NCBI RefSeq assembly: GCF_030291075.1 | Contig: NZ_CP127407.1 | Location: forward strand, 3,160,001-3,224,000 | DNA length: 64,000 nt | Direction of reading: 5' to 3' | Source of the DNA: Stenotrophomonas sp. 57 | GTDB taxonomy: Bacteria > Pseudomonadota > Gammaproteobacteria > Xanthomonadales > Xanthomonadaceae | Part shown: in pieces, positions 9,041 to 18,313 of the stretch | Numbering within the stretch: position 1 is the stretch's first letter | Layout: each line of letters opens with the position of its first letter | Translations under genes and position numbers: made by a program | The notes under the pieces: generated by a model | What the model was told of the DNA's origin: nothing | Databases searched by the model: none | What the model saw: only the letters and a program-made list of their open reading frames with translations

Positions 9041-9215
9041 GTCGAAGGTGGGGCGGGTCCGTTTGCGGGGGTGTCCGCGGCATGGATGCCGCGGCCAAGC
9101 CCCCAGGGACGGGTTCACGGCGTCCCCCGCAACCGCACCCACCCCGCCATCCCGCGGAGTGCTGGCTGTTGCTGTTGCCTTCGCCTCTGCGGGTGCCGGG
9201 TGCAACCCGGCCAAC
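9041..9215. repeat. Two-stem palindromic element, copy A, with tail
   Basis: Outer arms at 9048-9072 and 9124-9148 are imperfectly complementary. The inner hairpin CCGCGGCATGGATGCCGCGG is at 9075-9094. The one-sided segment containing CCCAGGGACGGGTTCACGGC (from 9102) is unpaired. A tail with GTTGCTGTTGCC triplets follows to about 9215. The whole 364-bp gene-free stretch (8934-9297) is accounted for by the SMAG pair, this element, and a short promoter region before 9298. Confidence 0.75.
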
Positions 9216-9297
9216 GCCCCCTTCCCCATACCCCGCCGAATGGGTATACAGTCGACCTGTACCGGCATCGTGCCGGAATGAACCCTGGGAGGGGACC

Positions 9298-9741
9298 ATG
9301 CGCAAGACCTTCAAGACCCTGCTGCTGGCGCTGCCGCTGTGCCTGGCCGCGCTCTCCGCGCAGGCCGCCGACAGTGCCGCCGGCCGCTGGAAGACCATCG
9401 ATGACAAGACCGGCAAGGTGAAGTCGATCGTCGAGATCAGCCAGGCCGCCAATGGCACCCTGACCGGCAAGGTGGTCGAGATCCTGCATTCGGACAAGGG
9501 CCCGAACCCGATCTGCGATGGCTGCGAAGGCGCCAACAGGAACAAGCCGGTCAAGGGCATGACCATCCTCTGGAACCTGAAGTCCGACGGCGGCAACAAG
9601 TGGTCCGGCGGCACCATCCTCGATCCGGCCAACGGCAAGACCTACAAATCGAAGATGGAACTGCAGACCGGCGGCACCAAGCTGGACGTGGCCGGCTGCA
9701 TCGCCTTCATCTGCCGTACCCAGACCTGGGTGCGCGAGTAA
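9298..9741 (+). CDS. DUF2147 family secreted protein
   Basis: 147 aa with a clear signal peptide cleaved after AQA (residue 23). The mature part starts SAAGRWKTIDDKTGKVKSIV and has the family's GKVVEILH and CDGCEG/KGMTILW blocks, with a C-terminal Cys pair (CIAFIC). DUF2147 proteins are small periplasmic beta-barrel-like proteins of unknown function. The ATG is preceded by a strong GGGAGGGG site. A longer in-frame extension upstream lies in repeat DNA and is not credible. Confidence 0.85.
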   Translation: MRKTFKTLLLALPLCLAALSAQAADSAAGRWKTIDDKTGKVKSIVEISQAANGTLTGKVVEILHSDKGPNPICDGCEGANRNKPVKGMTILWNLKSDGGNKWSGGTILDPANGKTYKSKMELQTGGTKLDVAGCIAFICRTQTWVRE

Positions 9742-9766
9742 CCGCCCCGGCCCGCGCAGAACCCCC

Positions 9767-9790
9767 GTGACCCGGCCCCGGCCGGGTCAC
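9767..9790. terminator. Perfect GC hairpin after the DUF2147 gene
   Basis: GTGACCCGGCC / GGCCGGGTCAC with a 2-nt loop, 25 bp after the stop. No clear T-run follows, so it may be a pause or processing hairpin rather than a classical terminator. Confidence 0.5.
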
Positions 9791-9843
9791 CTCGTTGCGG
9801 GCATGCGATACTCTGCGGTTCCCCTCGGCTTCACCCCGCGACC

Positions 9844-11925
9844 ATGACCCGTACCGCGCTCGTCACCACCGCCCTGCCCTACGCCAACGGCCCGCTGCAC
9901 CTGGGCCACCTGGTCGGCTACATCCAGGCCGACATCTGGGTGCGCGCGCGGCGAATGAGCGGCGGCAAGGCCTGGTTCGTGTGCGCCGACGACACCCATG
10001 GCACGCCGATCATGCTGGCCGCGGAAAAGGCCGGGGTCACCCCGGAAACCTTCATCGCCAACATCCAGGCCAGCCACGAACGTGACTTCGCCGCCTTTGG
10101 CGTGGCCTTCGACCACTACGACTCGACCAACTCGGCAGCCAACAAGGCGCTGACCGAGCAGTTCTACCTGAAGCTGGAAGCGGCCGGCCACATCAGCCGC
10201 CGTTCGGTGGCGCAGTTCTACGACCCGGCCAAGGGCATGTTCCTGCCCGACCGCTACGTCAAGGGCATCTGCCCGAACTGCGGCAGCCCCGACCAGTACG
10301 GCGACAACTGCGAAGTCTGCGGCGCCACCTATGCGCCGACCGACCTGAAGGAGCCGCGTTCGGTGATCTCCGGTGCCACGCCGGAAATGCGCGATTCGGA
10401 GCACTTCTTCTTCGAGGTGGGCCATTTCGATGCGTTCCTGCGCGAATGGCTGGCCGGCGACGTCGCCCTGCCGGGCGTGAAGGCCAAGCTGGGTGAGTGG
10501 CTCAATGCCGAAGGTGGCCTGCGCGCGTGGGACATCTCGCGCGATGCACCGTATTTCGGTTTCCAGATTCCCGGCCAGCCGGGCAAGTACTTCTATGTCT
10601 GGCTGGACGCGCCGATCGGCTACCTGTCCAGCTTCCAGACCCTGTGCGGCAATCTCGGCGAAGACTTCGAATCGCACCTGCGTGCCGGTACCAGCACCGA
10701 GCTGCACCACTTCATCGGCAAGGACATCGTCAACTTCCACGGCCTGTTCTGGCCGGCGGTGCTGCACGGTACCGGCCACCGCGCGCCGACCCGCCTGCAC
10801 GTCAACGGCTACCTGACCGTGGACGGCGCCAAGATGAGCAAGTCGCGCGGCACCTTCGTCATGGCGCGCACCTTCCTCGACGCGGGGCTGGAACCGGAAG
10901 CACTGCGTTACTACTACGCAGCCAAGTCCGGCGGTGGCGTCGATGATCTCGACCTGAACCTGGGTGACTTCATCGCCCGCGTCAACGCCGACCTGGTCGG
11001 CAAGTTCGTCAACCTGGCCAGCCGCTGCGCCGGCTTCATCAGCAAGCGCTTCGACGGCCAGCTGGCCGCGCAGCTGCCCGATGCCGCGCAGTACCAGCGC
11101 TTCGTCGATGGGCTGGCGCCGATCCGTGAAGCCTACGAGCGCAACGACCCGGCCGCGGCGATCCGACTGACCATGACCCTGGCCGACGAAGCCAACCGCT
11201 ACATCGACGACGTCAAGCCGTGGGTGATCGCCAAGCAGGAAGGCGCCGACGCGCAGCTGCAGGCGGTGTGCAGCCAGGGCCTGAACCTGTTCCGCGTGCT
11301 GGTCACCGCCCTGAAGCCGGTGTTGCCGGCCACCGCCGCGCAGGCCGAGGCCTTCCTGGCCGCGCCGGTGAACGACTGGACCGAGCTGGCGCAGCCGCTG
11401 CTGGGCCACCGCATCACCGACTACACCCCCCTGTTCACCCGTATCGACCCGAAGAAGATTGACGCCATGATCGACGCCTCCAAGGACACCCTGCAGCCGG
11501 CCGCTGCCGCCGCCCCCGCCGCCAGGACCGAAGCGGTCAAGCCGGCCGCACCGGCACCGGCCAAGGACGAAGCCAAGGGCGCCGACGCCCCGGCCTACAT
11601 CGGCATCGACGATTTCGCCAAGCTCGACCTGCGCATCGGCAAGGTGCTGGTCTGCGAGTTCGTGGACGGTTCGGACAAGCTGCTGCGCTTCGAACTGGAC
11701 GCCGGCGAGCTGGGCAAGCGCCAGATCTTCTCCGGCATCCGTGGCAGCTACGGCGAGCCGGAGAAGCTGGTGGGCCGCAGCGTGGTGTTCATCGCCAACC
11801 TGGCCCCGCGCAAGATGCGCTTCGGCCTGAGCGAAGGCATGATCCTGTCGGCCGGTTTCGACGGTGGCGCGCTGGCGCTGCTGGACGCCGACAGCGGCGC
11901 GCAGCCGGGCATGCCGGTCCGCTGA
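9844..11925 (+). CDS. metG: Methionyl-tRNA synthetase
   Basis: 693 aa, the usual length for the long dimeric form. The class I signature PLHLGHLVG is at residues 17-25 and KMSKS at 330-334. A zinc knuckle is made by Cys143, Cys146, Cys156 and Cys159. An Ala/Pro/Lys-rich linker (about 550-585) leads to the C-terminal EMAP/OB-fold tRNA-binding and dimerisation domain (DFAKLDLRIGKVL onward). It charges tRNA-Met with methionine in the cytoplasm. No Shine-Dalgarno is obvious at the ATG; a GATACT-like -10 lies about 35 bp upstream. Confidence 0.98.
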   Translation: MTRTALVTTALPYANGPLHLGHLVGYIQADIWVRARRMSGGKAWFVCADDTHGTPIMLAAEKAGVTPETFIANIQASHERDFAAFGVAFDHYDSTNSAANKALTEQFYLKLEAAGHISRRSVAQFYDPAKGMFLPDRYVKGICPNCGSPDQYGDNCEVCGATYAPTDLKEPRSVISGATPEMRDSEHFFFEVGHFDAFLREWLAGDVALPGVKAKLGEWLNAEGGLRAWDISRDAPYFGFQIPGQPGKYFYVWLDAPIGYLSSFQTLCGNLGEDFESHLRAGTSTELHHFIGKDIVNFHGLFWPAVLHGTGHRAPTRLHVNGYLTVDGAKMSKSRGTFVMARTFLDAGLEPEALRYYYAAKSGGGVDDLDLNLGDFIARVNADLVGKFVNLASRCAGFISKRFDGQLAAQLPDAAQYQRFVDGLAPIREAYERNDPAAAIRLTMTLADEANRYIDDVKPWVIAKQEGADAQLQAVCSQGLNLFRVLVTALKPVLPATAAQAEAFLAAPVNDWTELAQPLLGHRITDYTPLFTRIDPKKIDAMIDASKDTLQPAAAAAPAARTEAVKPAAPAPAKDEAKGADAPAYIGIDDFAKLDLRIGKVLVCEFVDGSDKLLRFELDAGELGKRQIFSGIRGSYGEPEKLVGRSVVFIANLAPRKMRFGLSEGMILSAGFDGGALALLDADSGAQPGMPVR

Positions 11926-12001
11926 TGCCTGCAGCGGGCGTGGTTGCGGCCACGCCCGCCGGCGGCACCGGCCACGGGGCAACGCGATGGGAGGCAACGG
12001 A

Positions 12002-12592
12002 ATGGAACTGGCGCTGTTCGACTTCGACCACACCGTGACCACCTGCGATACCTATGGCCGTTTCCTGCGCCGCGTGGCCACTGCCGAACAGCTGGCGCAG
12101 GCCTGGTGGAAGGTCGGCCCGTGGCTGCTCGCGTACAAGCTGAAGCTGATCTCGGCCGAACGTATCCGTGCGCGGGTCACCCGCCTGACCTTCAGCGACC
12201 GCCACAGTGACGACATCGCCACCCTTGCCGCCGGCTTCTCGCGCGAGTTCCTGCCCGACGTGGTGCGCCCGGAAATGCTGGAGCAGATCCGCTGGCACAA
12301 GGAACAGCAGCACACCGTGGTGATCGTGTCCGGCTCGCTGGACCTGTACCTGCGGCCGTGGTGCGAGCAGCTGGGCCTGCAGTTGATCTGCAACCGGCTG
12401 GAAAGCCAGGACGGACGCTTGACCGGCCGCTACGCCGGTGGCGACTGTGGCCCGCGCAAGGTCGAGCACATCCGTCGCCAGTTCGATCTGTCGCGTTACG
12501 TGCGCATCCATGCCTACGGTGACAGTTCCGAAGACAAGCCGATGCTGGCGCTGGCCCACGAGCGCTGGTTCCGCGGCAAACCCCTGAAGTAA
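12002..12592 (+). CDS. HAD-IB family phosphatase
   Basis: 196 aa. The nucleophile motif is FDFDHTVT with Asp7 and Asp9, motif II is VVIVSGS, and the acidic motif is GDSSEDKPML near the C-terminus. The long helical cap after motif I fits the IB subfamily (phosphoserine phosphatase / PGP-phosphatase-like). The substrate cannot be assigned from sequence. The ATG at 12002 has GGGAGG seven bases upstream; an in-frame ATG at 11987 falls before that site and is rejected. It follows metG by 76 bp. Confidence 0.85.
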   Translation: MELALFDFDHTVTTCDTYGRFLRRVATAEQLAQAWWKVGPWLLAYKLKLISAERIRARVTRLTFSDRHSDDIATLAAGFSREFLPDVVRPEMLEQIRWHKEQQHTVVIVSGSLDLYLRPWCEQLGLQLICNRLESQDGRLTGRYAGGDCGPRKVEHIRRQFDLSRYVRIHAYGDSSEDKPMLALAHERWFRGKPLK

Positions 12593-12616
12593 CCCAACGC
12601 GCAGCCTTCGCCACGC

Positions 12617-13030
12617 ATGAGCCTGATCCCGCCCCTCACCGAACGCCTCGACCGCCTGCTGCCGCAGACCCAATGCGGGCAATGCGGCTACGAGGGTTGC
12701 CGACCGTATGCGCAGGCGATGGCGCGTGGCGAGGCGGGCGTGGACCGCTGCCCGCCCGGTGGCGATGCGGGAGCGCGCGCACTGGCGCAGGTACTGGGCG
12801 TACCTGCCATTCCCTTCGATCGATCGCGCGGCGCGCACAAGGCGCCGCAGGTGGCGCTGATCGTGGAAGCCGACTGCATCGGCTGCACCAAGTGCATCCA
12901 GGCCTGTCCGGTGGACGCCATCGTCGGCGGCGCCAAGTACATGCACACCGTGATTGCCGACCTGTGCACCGGCTGCGAGCTGTGCATCCCGCCGTGCCCG
13001 GTGGACTGCATCGAGCTGCTGCCCCTGTAA
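12617..13030 (+). CDS. RnfB/RsxB-like iron-sulfur protein, standing alone
   Basis: 137 aa, much shorter than full RnfB because the N-terminal membrane helix is absent. An RnfB-type 4Fe-4S motif is formed by Cys20, Cys23, Cys28 and Cys45. Two ferredoxin clusters follow: Cys87/90/93/97 and Cys117/120/123/127, giving three predicted 4Fe-4S clusters. No other rnf genes are nearby, so it may be a soluble electron carrier rather than a complex subunit. It follows the HAD gene by 24 bp and ends at a strong hairpin shared with the convergent ridA-like gene. Confidence 0.85.
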   Translation: MSLIPPLTERLDRLLPQTQCGQCGYEGCRPYAQAMARGEAGVDRCPPGGDAGARALAQVLGVPAIPFDRSRGAHKAPQVALIVEADCIGCTKCIQACPVDAIVGGAKYMHTVIADLCTGCELCIPPCPVDCIELLPL

Positions 13031-13033
13031 CAA

Positions 13034-13074
13034 GGGGCCAGATCCCTTTTCCGTGGAAAAAGGGATCTGGCCCC
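13034..13074. terminator. GGGGCCAGATCCCTTTTCC hairpin between convergent genes
   Basis: Two complementary arms of about 19 bp, separated by a 2-nt loop, sit between the RnfB-like and RidA genes. The arms end in TTTT on each strand, so it could terminate both. The core GGGG(T/C)CAGATCC resembles hairpins at 26332 and 55722, suggesting a dispersed repeat recruited as terminator. Confidence 0.6.
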
Positions 13075-13083
13075 GTACAAGGG

Positions 13084-13431
13084 TTACGGCACGGCCGCTG
13101 TCACCACGATCTCGACCTTCCACTCGGCGTGGGCCAGCTTGGCTTCGAACGTCGCGCGGGCCGGGGTCGCACCCTCGACCACCCACTCGTCCCACGCCTT
13201 GTTCATGCCGTCGAAGTCGGCGATGTCGGCCAGGAATACCTCGGCGCGCAGCACGTGCTGGCGGTCACTGGCCACCAGCGCCAGCAGCTTGTCGATCTCG
13301 GCCAGCACCTGCCGGGTCTGCCCGGTGATGTCCTGGCTGGTGTCTTCCGGAATCTGGCCGGAGAGGTAGGCGACCTTGTTGTACACGGTCATTTCGGACA
13401 TGCGCGGTCCGACGTCGTAACGCTCCATCAT
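13084..13431 (-). CDS. RidA family protein
   Basis: 115 aa. The YjgF/RidA fold is recognisable: AYLSGQIPEDTSQDITGQTRQVL, then RAEVFLADIADFDGMNKAWDEW, and the conserved C-terminal ARATFEAKLAHAEWKVEI (Arg that binds carboxylates in RidA). The family deaminates reactive enamines/imines such as 2-aminoacrylate; some paralogues lack activity. Start is the first of two consecutive ATGs because AGGAG is eight bases before it. Confidence 0.9.
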   Translation of the reverse strand: MMERYDVGPRMSEMTVYNKVAYLSGQIPEDTSQDITGQTRQVLAEIDKLLALVASDRQHVLRAEVFLADIADFDGMNKAWDEWVVEGATPARATFEAKLAHAEWKVEIVVTAAVP

Positions 13432-13623
13432 GGGCGTGGCTCCTGCGGGTGATCAGGCCTGCATTGTCCTCCAAACCGGTCGACGGTGGGTGCAGGGCCG
13501 CCATCCACGCACGGTCACTACCGGCTTCCGACAGCGACGCTGGTCAAATGCCAGCGACAGGCGCACGATGCGCCACGGCTGCATTGACACCGCCCTCGCC
13601 CTCCCTGACGCACGCTTGCGCCG

Positions 13624-16188
13624 ATGACCGAAACCACCGACCCCGCCACCGCTCCCTCCACCCCGGCATGGAAGCGGGTCCTCACCATCGTCGTCCCCCT
13701 GCTGATTCTCGCCCTGGCGCTGCACGGCCTGGCCAACGAGTTCGATGAGAACGGCTACCGCGCGATCCGCCATGCCTTCCACCACCTCAGTGGCACGCAG
13801 ATCGCGCTCACCGTCGTGCTGGGCCTGGCCAGCTATGCCTGCCTGATCGGCTTTGATGCCATCGGCCTGCGCCGCAGCGGCATCCGTGTGCATCCGGCGC
13901 GCATCGGCATTACGGCGTTTCTTGCACACACGCTCGGCCAGACCGTGGGCTTTGCCGCGCTGACCGGTGGCGCGGTGCGCCTGCGCGGCTACCGCACCGC
14001 CGGCCTGGACCTTGCGCAGATCGGCCAGGTGGTGCTGATGAGCACGCTCGGCTTCGTGTTCGGTGCGTGGCTGCTGATCAGCGTGGCCTTGTGCATGGAA
14101 CCGGCGGCCGCGGCGCTGGCGCTACCCCTCGATCCGGAAGCGGTGCGCGTGGTCGGCATCGTCGCGCTGCTCGCCTATGCGGCCACCCTGCTGCTGGTCG
14201 GTCGTGAGGGGCGTCAGTTCAGCGTCCTCGGGCACGCCTTGTGGCTGCCTGACCGTCGCACCATGATCGGCGTCACCGTGCTCAGCGTGATCGAGCTGGT
14301 GCTGGCCAGCGCCGCGTTCTACGTACTGCTGCCGGACTCGACACCGACCGGCCTGCCCGGCTTCGTCGGCCTGTACCTGGTTGCGGTGCTGGCCGGCCTG
14401 GTCTCGACCGTTCCCGCCGGCCTGGGCGTGTTCGAATGGAGCCTGCTGAAGCTGCTGCCACAGGTGGCACCGGCGGCGGTACTCGCCGCTGCGCTGATCT
14501 ACCGCGTCACCTATTACGTGCTGCCACTGGTATTGGCCACGCTGCTTGCGCTGGCACCCGCACTGCGGCAGCCGCTGCAGGCTGGCGCCGGGGCAACCCG
14601 GGCCGGCTGGAACGCGCTGCGCCCGTGGCTGCCGCAGATCATCGCGCTGGCAGCGTTCAGCATCGGCGCCGCGCTGGTCATCGACGGCACGCTGCCGACG
14701 CCACGCCGTCATCTGGTCAACGCCTCGCTGCCGATCCTGGAAACCTCGCATCTGATCGGCAGTCTCAGCGGCGTGGCGCTGCTGCTGATCGGCCAGGGCC
14801 TGGCCCGCCGCAGCCATGCGGCGTGGATGCTGGCGATGGCGGTGTGCGTGATCACCCCGCTGCCGCTGTGGCTGCGCGGTGGCCAGCCGCTGATCGCGGT
14901 GTCCGCACTGCTGGTGGCAATGGCCCTGTGGGCCGCACGCCGCGAGTTCTACCGCCAGGGTGCGCTGCTGGACGAGGCCTGGTCATGGCCGTGGCTGCGC
15001 AACCTCGGCCTGGTGCTGGTGGCGGTCACGTGGCTGCTGTTCTTCACCTACAGTCACGTCGAATACCAGAACGAGTTGTGGTGGGAATTCGCCCTGTCCG
15101 GCAACGCGCCACGTGCGCTGCGTGCGCTGCTGGTGGTGGCCATCGCACTGGTGATGTTCGGACTGGCGCGGCTGCTGCACAGCACGCGCAGCCCGCTGCC
15201 GGCGGCCGACGAACCCACGCTGCAATCGCTGGCGCTGGTCCTGGCCGGTGCCACCGATACCCAGGCCTGCCTGGTGCTGACCGCGGACAAGGCAGTGCTG
15301 CGCGACGATGCCAAACAGGGCTTCGTGATGATGCAGCGCTATGGCGGCTCGCTGATCGCGATGGGCGATCCGGTCGGGCCGCCGGAGGTCGCGCGCGCGT
15401 TGATCTGGCGCTTCCGCGAGGAAGCCGATCGGCTCGGTCTTCGCCCGGTGTTCTACCAGGTTGGCGAGACCTACTGGCAGACCTATCTCGACCTCGGCCT
15501 GGGCCTGGTCAAGCTGGGCGAGGAAGCCATAGTGCCGCTGCATGACTTCGGGCTGGAAGGCCGCGAACGTGCCGACCTGCGCCAGGCCTGGAACCGCGGC
15601 AAGCGCAGCGGCCTGTCGTTCCGCGTGGCGCCGGTGGAGGAGATTCCCAGCCTGCTGCCGCGCCTGCATGCAATTTCCAATGCCTGGCTGGAAGACAAGG
15701 CCGGCGACGAGAAGGGCTTCTCGCTGGGCAGCTACGACCCGGATTACCTGGCGCGCTTCCCGGTGGCACTGGTCGAAGCCGAGGGCCAGATCGTGGCCTT
15801 CGCCAACCTGTGGCAGGCCCCGGCCGGTGCCGAGCTGTCGGTGGACCTGATGCGCCACGTCAGCGAGGCGCCGAAGGGAACGATGGATTTCCTGTTCATC
15901 GAGCTGTTCCTGTGGGGACGGGCACAGGGCTATGCGCGCTTCTCGCTGGGCATGGCCCCACTGTCCGGCCTGGCCCAGCATCGCCTGGCCGGTCGCTGGA
16001 ACCGGCTGGCCGGCCTGCTGGCGCGGCACGGCGAACGCTTCTACGGGTTCAGTGGCCTGCGCCGCTTCAAGTCGAAGTTCGACCCGCAGTGGCGGCCGCG
16101 CTACCTGGCCGCACCGGGCGGCATGCATCTGCCGGCCGCGCTGCTCGATGCCACGCGGTTGATCTCGCTGGACCCGCGGCGTAACTGA
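13624..16188 (+). CDS. mprF: Bifunctional lysylphosphatidylglycerol synthase/flippase
   Basis: 854 aa, full length for the family. The N-terminal two-thirds has about 14 hydrophobic helices forming the flippase (UPF0104-like) and central membrane domain. The cytosolic C-terminal part from about residue 535 is the DUF2156/GNAT-like aminoacyl transferase (YGGSLIAMGDPVG, then FYQVGETYWQ, and GRWNRLAGLL near the end). It moves an amino acid, usually lysine, from aminoacyl-tRNA to phosphatidylglycerol and exposes the product to the outer leaflet side, lowering net negative charge. It converges on an AcvB/VirJ-like gene. Confidence 0.93.
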   Translation: MTETTDPATAPSTPAWKRVLTIVVPLLILALALHGLANEFDENGYRAIRHAFHHLSGTQIALTVVLGLASYACLIGFDAIGLRRSGIRVHPARIGITAFLAHTLGQTVGFAALTGGAVRLRGYRTAGLDLAQIGQVVLMSTLGFVFGAWLLISVALCMEPAAAALALPLDPEAVRVVGIVALLAYAATLLLVGREGRQFSVLGHALWLPDRRTMIGVTVLSVIELVLASAAFYVLLPDSTPTGLPGFVGLYLVAVLAGLVSTVPAGLGVFEWSLLKLLPQVAPAAVLAAALIYRVTYYVLPLVLATLLALAPALRQPLQAGAGATRAGWNALRPWLPQIIALAAFSIGAALVIDGTLPTPRRHLVNASLPILETSHLIGSLSGVALLLIGQGLARRSHAAWMLAMAVCVITPLPLWLRGGQPLIAVSALLVAMALWAARREFYRQGALLDEAWSWPWLRNLGLVLVAVTWLLFFTYSHVEYQNELWWEFALSGNAPRALRALLVVAIALVMFGLARLLHSTRSPLPAADEPTLQSLALVLAGATDTQACLVLTADKAVLRDDAKQGFVMMQRYGGSLIAMGDPVGPPEVARALIWRFREEADRLGLRPVFYQVGETYWQTYLDLGLGLVKLGEEAIVPLHDFGLEGRERADLRQAWNRGKRSGLSFRVAPVEEIPSLLPRLHAISNAWLEDKAGDEKGFSLGSYDPDYLARFPVALVEAEGQIVAFANLWQAPAGAELSVDLMRHVSEAPKGTMDFLFIELFLWGRAQGYARFSLGMAPLSGLAQHRLAGRWNRLAGLLARHGERFYGFSGLRRFKSKFDPQWRPRYLAAPGGMHLPAALLDATRLISLDPRRN

Positions 16189-16198
16189 CGCCCCCGGA

Positions 16199-16262
16199 GG
16201 CGCCGGGCATGGCCCGGCGCTACCGGCTCGCTCTGGTGGGTGCGAACCGCTGGTTCGCCCGC
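16199..16262. repeat. SMAG repeat plus a second degenerate hairpin
   Basis: On the minus strand, GTAGCGCCGGGCCATGCCCGGCG (16201-16223, GTAG at the head) is a canonical SMAG stem-loop. A second weaker palindrome, GGTGGGTGCGAACC..GGTTCGCCC, follows. It lies between the convergent mprF and virJ-like genes and may stabilise their 3' ends. Confidence 0.7.
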
Positions 16263-16270
16263 TTTCCGGT

Positions 16271-17617
16271 TTACGCGCCGCCCTTGAGGATCACCTCGGC
16301 CAGGCGGTCGTAATCACCATTGAAGTGATGGTCGCCCGGCAGCTTCACCTTCTGCACGCCGTCGTTGGCCGGCAGGTCCGGGCACAGCGCGTCGTCATCC
16401 TTGTCGCCATACACGCAGAGGGTCTTCGCCGCCGGCAGCTTCGCCACTTCCGGCGCGATCGGCAGACCGTCGCCGCCGCCCCCCAGCCAGTTGCTGACAT
16501 GGAATTCGAAGTCGGCCTTCTTCCCCACCGACAGCAGCACGATACGGTCCAGCGCCTCGCGGGTGCTGGCATCGAGCTGGTTGATGGTGGCCGGCAGCAC
16601 GTCGGCGCCCTGCGAGAAGCCGATCAGCATCACCTTGTCGCGGTGCCACTGCTGGCGGTAGTGGTCGATGATCTTCTGCAGGTCAGCGGCGAAGCCCTTC
16701 GGCGTGCGCTCGCTCCAGAAGTAGCGCAGCGAGTCGATGCCGACCACGGCCACGCCATGCTCGTTGAGCGAGGATGCCACGTCCTTGTCCAAACCCGCCC
16801 AGCCACCATCGCCGGAAACGAATACGGCCAGCGTGTCGCCATTGCCGGCAGCCGGCACCTCTACCACCGGCAGGCCCTTCAGCGCGGCCGGGGGCGGTGC
16901 CAGGCTGACGCCCGCCTGCGCGCCCATCACCCGCGCCGCCGCCACCAGCCCCGGTGAAGCATCGCCGCGCGCGGTGCGCTTGAACTCGCGCGCCATCGCC
17001 ACCTGCTGTACGAACCGGGCGGCTTCACCCACCTTGCAGCCGTGGTCGCCGGCGGCGCTCAACCACGGGAAGTTCAGTTCGGCCGGCTGCAGCCTGTTCC
17101 GCTTCACACCGTCGCCGCAGACCATGCGCTCGTGGCTGTGGTCCGGGCAGAAGCCGGTGGTCAGCAGGCCGGCGAACACCTGGGTATCGGCCTGTGCCGC
17201 CAGCGAATAGGCCATCTCGGCGCCTTCGCCGTCACCACCGACCAGCGGCAGGTGGTAGCCGGGCAGATGCAAGGACGCCTGCAGCCAGCGCGAGAAGTTC
17301 TCGACGTCGCCGGAACCGAACGAACAGATCGGATCACCCTCGCGCTTGAGCACGCCGCGCAGATGCGCGATGTCCACGGCCGCGACCATCGCGCCATCAG
17401 CACGCAGGGCCTCGATCGGCAGGCGGCTGGTATCACCACCGGCGGTGGGTTCATGGAACCAGATCACCACCCGCTGCGGCGTGCCGGCTGGCATGTGCAC
17501 CGGAATCTGCTCGAACCGCCCGTGGCTGAACTGCTGCACGTTGGCCGCCGCCATTGCCGGCAGCGCCGCCAGCGCCAGAACCACACCCATTGCCCTGCCC
17601 AGCCCTGCACGCTTCAT
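16271..17617 (-). CDS. AcvB/VirJ-like periplasmic serine hydrolase
   Basis: 448 aa with signal peptide (MKRAGLGRAMGVVLALAALP, cleavage after AMA). Two alpha/beta-hydrolase-like halves are visible; the second has the nucleophile elbow GFSQG within VMLIGFSQGADVLPATINQL, and FVSGDGGWAGLDKDVASSL earlier, both typical of AcvB/VirJ. In Agrobacterium, AcvB hydrolyses lysyl-phosphatidylglycerol and is encoded with the MprF homologue LpiA. Here the gene faces mprF tail to tail, supporting the same substrate by inference. Start at 17617 was preferred over the longer ORF because it begins the signal peptide. Confidence 0.85.
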   Translation of the reverse strand: MKRAGLGRAMGVVLALAALPAMAAANVQQFSHGRFEQIPVHMPAGTPQRVVIWFHEPTAGGDTSRLPIEALRADGAMVAAVDIAHLRGVLKREGDPICSFGSGDVENFSRWLQASLHLPGYHLPLVGGDGEGAEMAYSLAAQADTQVFAGLLTTGFCPDHSHERMVCGDGVKRNRLQPAELNFPWLSAAGDHGCKVGEAARFVQQVAMAREFKRTARGDASPGLVAAARVMGAQAGVSLAPPPAALKGLPVVEVPAAGNGDTLAVFVSGDGGWAGLDKDVASSLNEHGVAVVGIDSLRYFWSERTPKGFAADLQKIIDHYRQQWHRDKVMLIGFSQGADVLPATINQLDASTREALDRIVLLSVGKKADFEFHVSNWLGGGGDGLPIAPEVAKLPAAKTLCVYGDKDDDALCPDLPANDGVQKVKLPGDHHFNGDYDRLAEVILKGGA

Positions 17618-17695
17618 ATCGCGTCCCCGATGGAATGCGCACACGATACGCCGCCGCCGCGTGCACGGCACGTACCGGCGCAGGCCGTTGGGGAT

Positions 17696-18313
17696 TCAGT
17701 GGGCCACGGTGCGGCGACTGCGCCGGTACAGCGCCAGCGCCAGGTACGACAGCCAGCCCACGATCACGACGATCACGGCCTTCTGGCCCAGCCCGCGTGG
17801 CGGACCGGCGCGCCACAGCACATGCAGCCACAACAGAACGAACGCCAGCCAGGCCCAGCCCCAGAGCAGGCCGGCGGCAGACTGCCAGCCCGGTTCGCGG
17901 CGCAGGTACCAGGCCTGCAGCAGCATGCCCACGCTGGCACACAGGAACGCGGTGTTGGCCGCCAACCCATGGATGAACGGTGCAAGCAGCGGGGTTGCTT
18001 CCGGCAGCCAGCTGTCACCGATGGCGACGGTGGACAGGCCCAGCGCGGAAAGGGTGAACAGCAGCGGTGCGGCGGCGCTGCGGCGTGGGCCGATGCTGCC
18101 GCGATACAGCGCAATGCCGAGTACCGCGATGGCCAGCGCCAGCACGCAGTACGCCGCGCGCAACGCCAGCCCCCACGGGCCATGCAGGTAGAGGCTGAGC
18201 GTGGCCCGCATCCAGTCCAGGTCGGTGCGTGCGAACTGGGTCCACAGCGCAGTGGCCACGAACAGCAGCAACGCCACCAGTGCCAGCACTGCCGCCAGGC
18301 GTGCACGGCTCAT
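17696..18313 (-). CDS. DUF998 family membrane protein
   Basis: 205 aa with about six transmembrane segments spread across the whole protein. The family pattern includes DLDWMRATLSLYLHGPWG after the first helix and a C-terminal Arg-rich tail (YRRSRRT). Function of DUF998 is not known. The ATG overlaps the stop of the upstream 57-aa gene by 4 bp (ATGA), so the two are an operon. Confidence 0.8.
   Translation of the reverse strand: MSRARLAAVLALVALLLFVATALWTQFARTDLDWMRATLSLYLHGPWGLALRAAYCVLALAIAVLGIALYRGSIGPRRSAAAPLLFTLSALGLSTVAIGDSWLPEATPLLAPFIHGLAANTAFLCASVGMLLQAWYLRREPGWQSAAGLLWGWAWLAFVLLWLHVLWRAGPPRGLGQKAVIVVIVGWLSYLALALYRRSRRTVAH

Noticed and set aside
9787..12042. A 751-codon open frame on the minus strand
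   Set aside because: Antisense shadow of metG; no start context or family similarity.
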